Assembly (NCBI GenBank): GCA_023248835.1
Contig: JAHFDU010000289.1
Span: 1 to 5,286, forward strand
DNA: 5,286 nucleotides
Origin: Myxococcales bacterium
GTDB taxonomy: Bacteria; Myxococcota_A; Polyangia; Palsa-1104
Reading direction: 5' to 3'
Part shown: in pieces, positions 4,434 through 5,286 of the stretch
How the letters are laid out: each line of letters opens with the position of its first letter
Numbering within the stretch: position 1 is the first letter of the stretch
Position numbers and translations under genes: made by a program
The notes under the pieces: generated by a model
Database searches by the model: none
The model's input: the letters and a program-made list of their open reading frames with translations, nothing else
What the model was told of the DNA's origin: nothing

Positions 4434-5286
4434 GCGCCGAGCTCCTCGGCCACCGCCTGCGCTGTGCGCTGCAGCTCCGCCCCGCTGTGCTGCGCGGTGA
4501 CGAAAAAGCGCAAGCGAGCCGCACTCTCGGCGACTGCGGGGTGAATCACCGGGCGCGCATTGATGCCGCGCACCAGCAACCGCTGCGACAAAGTGACCGC
4601 TTTCATCGAATCACCCACCAACACCGGAACAATCGGCGTCTCTTGGCAGAGTCCGGTCCGCACGCGGCGCGCCTTGAGCAATCGCAGAAACAGCGCACTG
4701 TTTTCGCGCAGGGTGTGCACCCGCTCCGGCTCCTTCTGCAAGATGTCGATCGCAGCGCAGGCCGCCGCTGCACTTGGCGGCGAAAGACCAACACTAAAAA
4801 CAAAACTGGGCGACGTGTAGCGCAGGTACTCAATCAGCTCGCTCTGCCCAGCGATGTAGCCACCGCAACTGGCGAGCGCTTTGGACAACGTACCCATCCA
4901 TAGATCGACCGAGCGCGGATCGACCCCAGCGTGTTCAGCAATGCCCCGCCCGCTGCGGCCAAGCACCCCCATCGAGTGGGCTTCGTCGACGAACAGAAAG
5001 GCCTCCTGTTCGCGTTTGATGCGCACGCATTCCGCAAGCGGCACCACGTCGCCGTCCATGCTGTAGACCCCTTCGACCACCACCAGTGCGCGCCGGTGCT
5101 GCGGTCGCTGGCGAGTCAAAATCGACTCCAGCGCCGCCATGTCGTTGTGCGGAAAGGCGACCACCCGCGCGCCCGATAAGAGGCAGCCCTGCACCAAACT
5201 GTTGTGGCTGAGCGAATCGTGCACGATAAGATCGGGTTTGCCGAACAGATGGCCGATGGTACTGACATTGGTGGCGTGCCCGCTCA
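4424..5286 (-). CDS. PLP-dependent alpha-oxoamine synthase (serine palmitoyltransferase / AONS-like), 5' end outside window
   Basis: About 287 codons of the C-terminal two-thirds are present. The reading frame runs off the right edge, and the first visible residues, SGHATNVSTIGHLFG, are internal family sequence. Known landmarks follow: HDSLSHNS, VEGVYSMDGD, FVDEAHSMGVLG (the DEAH aspartate contacts the PLP ring nitrogen), and the lysine of GTLSKALASCGGY (codon 4882-4880), which forms the Schiff base. The end is ARLRFFVTAQH near the C-terminus. Members condense an amino acid with an acyl-CoA or acyl-ACP, releasing CO2, to give an alpha-amino ketone. Family members are about 380-420 residues, so roughly 100 are missing. 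The TAA stop (4426-4424) is overlapped by the SDR gene. Serine palmitoyltransferase-type activity is favoured by the SDR and desaturase neighbours, but biotin-type or polyketide-linked synthases cannot be ruled out. Confidence 0.9.
   Translation of the reverse strand, partial: SGHATNVSTIGHLFGKPDLIVHDSLSHNSLVQGCLLSGARVVAFPHNDMAALESILTRQRPQHRRALVVVEGVYSMDGDVVPLAECVRIKREQEAFLFVDEAHSMGVLGRSGRGIAEHAGVDPRSVDLWMGTLSKALASCGGYIAGQSELIEYLRYTSPSFVFSVGLSPPSAAAACAAIDILQKEPERVHTLRENSALFLRLLKARRVRTGLCQETPIVPVLVGDSMKAVTLSQRLLVRGINARPVIHPAVAESAARLRFFVTAQHSGAELQRTAQAVAEELGACG

Noticed and set aside
1..5286. CRISPR array, complete insertion sequence, toxin-antitoxin pair or known defence system
   Set aside because: No regularly spaced repeats, transposase, toxin gene or defence-type domain could be found in any frame. 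The accessory genes seen are regulators and recombination functions only.

Overview
The window looks like a piece of a high-GC proteobacterial chromosome. The codons are rich in G/C at third positions, the translation starts are of ordinary bacterial type, and the integrase, ribbon-helix-helix and excisionase-like proteins have the flavour of Myxococcota/deltaproteobacterial mobile elements. No rRNA or universal marker is present, so the genus cannot be named from this sequence.

Left part (1-1795): the right end of an integrative element inserted in a tRNA-Leu(UAG) gene. An AT-rich promoter/operator region is followed by a 64-residue ribbon-helix-helix protein (127-321). Next come a 21-codon open frame with a near-ideal Shine-Dalgarno sequence (369-434) and a full-length tyrosine recombinase with all catalytic residues (439-1599). 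About 140 bp beyond the integrase stop lies the 3' part of a tRNA-Leu(UAG) gene (1740-1795), running from the anticodon stem to the acceptor. The 5' half is absent, so this is an attachment site (attR-like) rather than a working tRNA gene.

Middle part (1796 to about 2600): more accessory-type DNA. Two overlapping small genes encode a Cro/C1-type helix-turn-helix protein (1906-2106) and an excisionase-like winged-helix protein (2097-2390). They are followed by a short unrecognised frame (from 2428) that appears to be cut off where the next operon ends. An 11-bp sequence occurs on both sides of the tRNA fragment. Together with excisionase-like genes on the far side of the attachment site, this suggests either an attP-like arrangement from tandem copies or the remnant of a second element at the same tRNA site.

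Right part (2590-5286, minus strand): a tight three-gene lipid-type operon read right to left. It contains a PLP-dependent alpha-oxoamine synthase (5' end beyond the window), an extended SDR/NAD-dependent epimerase-like reductase overlapping it by 10 nt, and a three-histidine-box membrane desaturase/hydroxylase starting 2 nt after the SDR stop. The simplest reading is decarboxylative condensation of an amino acid with an acyl thioester, reduction of the resulting 3-keto group, and desaturation or hydroxylation of the chain. That is a sphingoid-base-like or related amino-lipid pathway. The enzyme families are clear, but the product is inference.

No CRISPR array, complete insertion sequence, defence system or complete RNA gene is visible.
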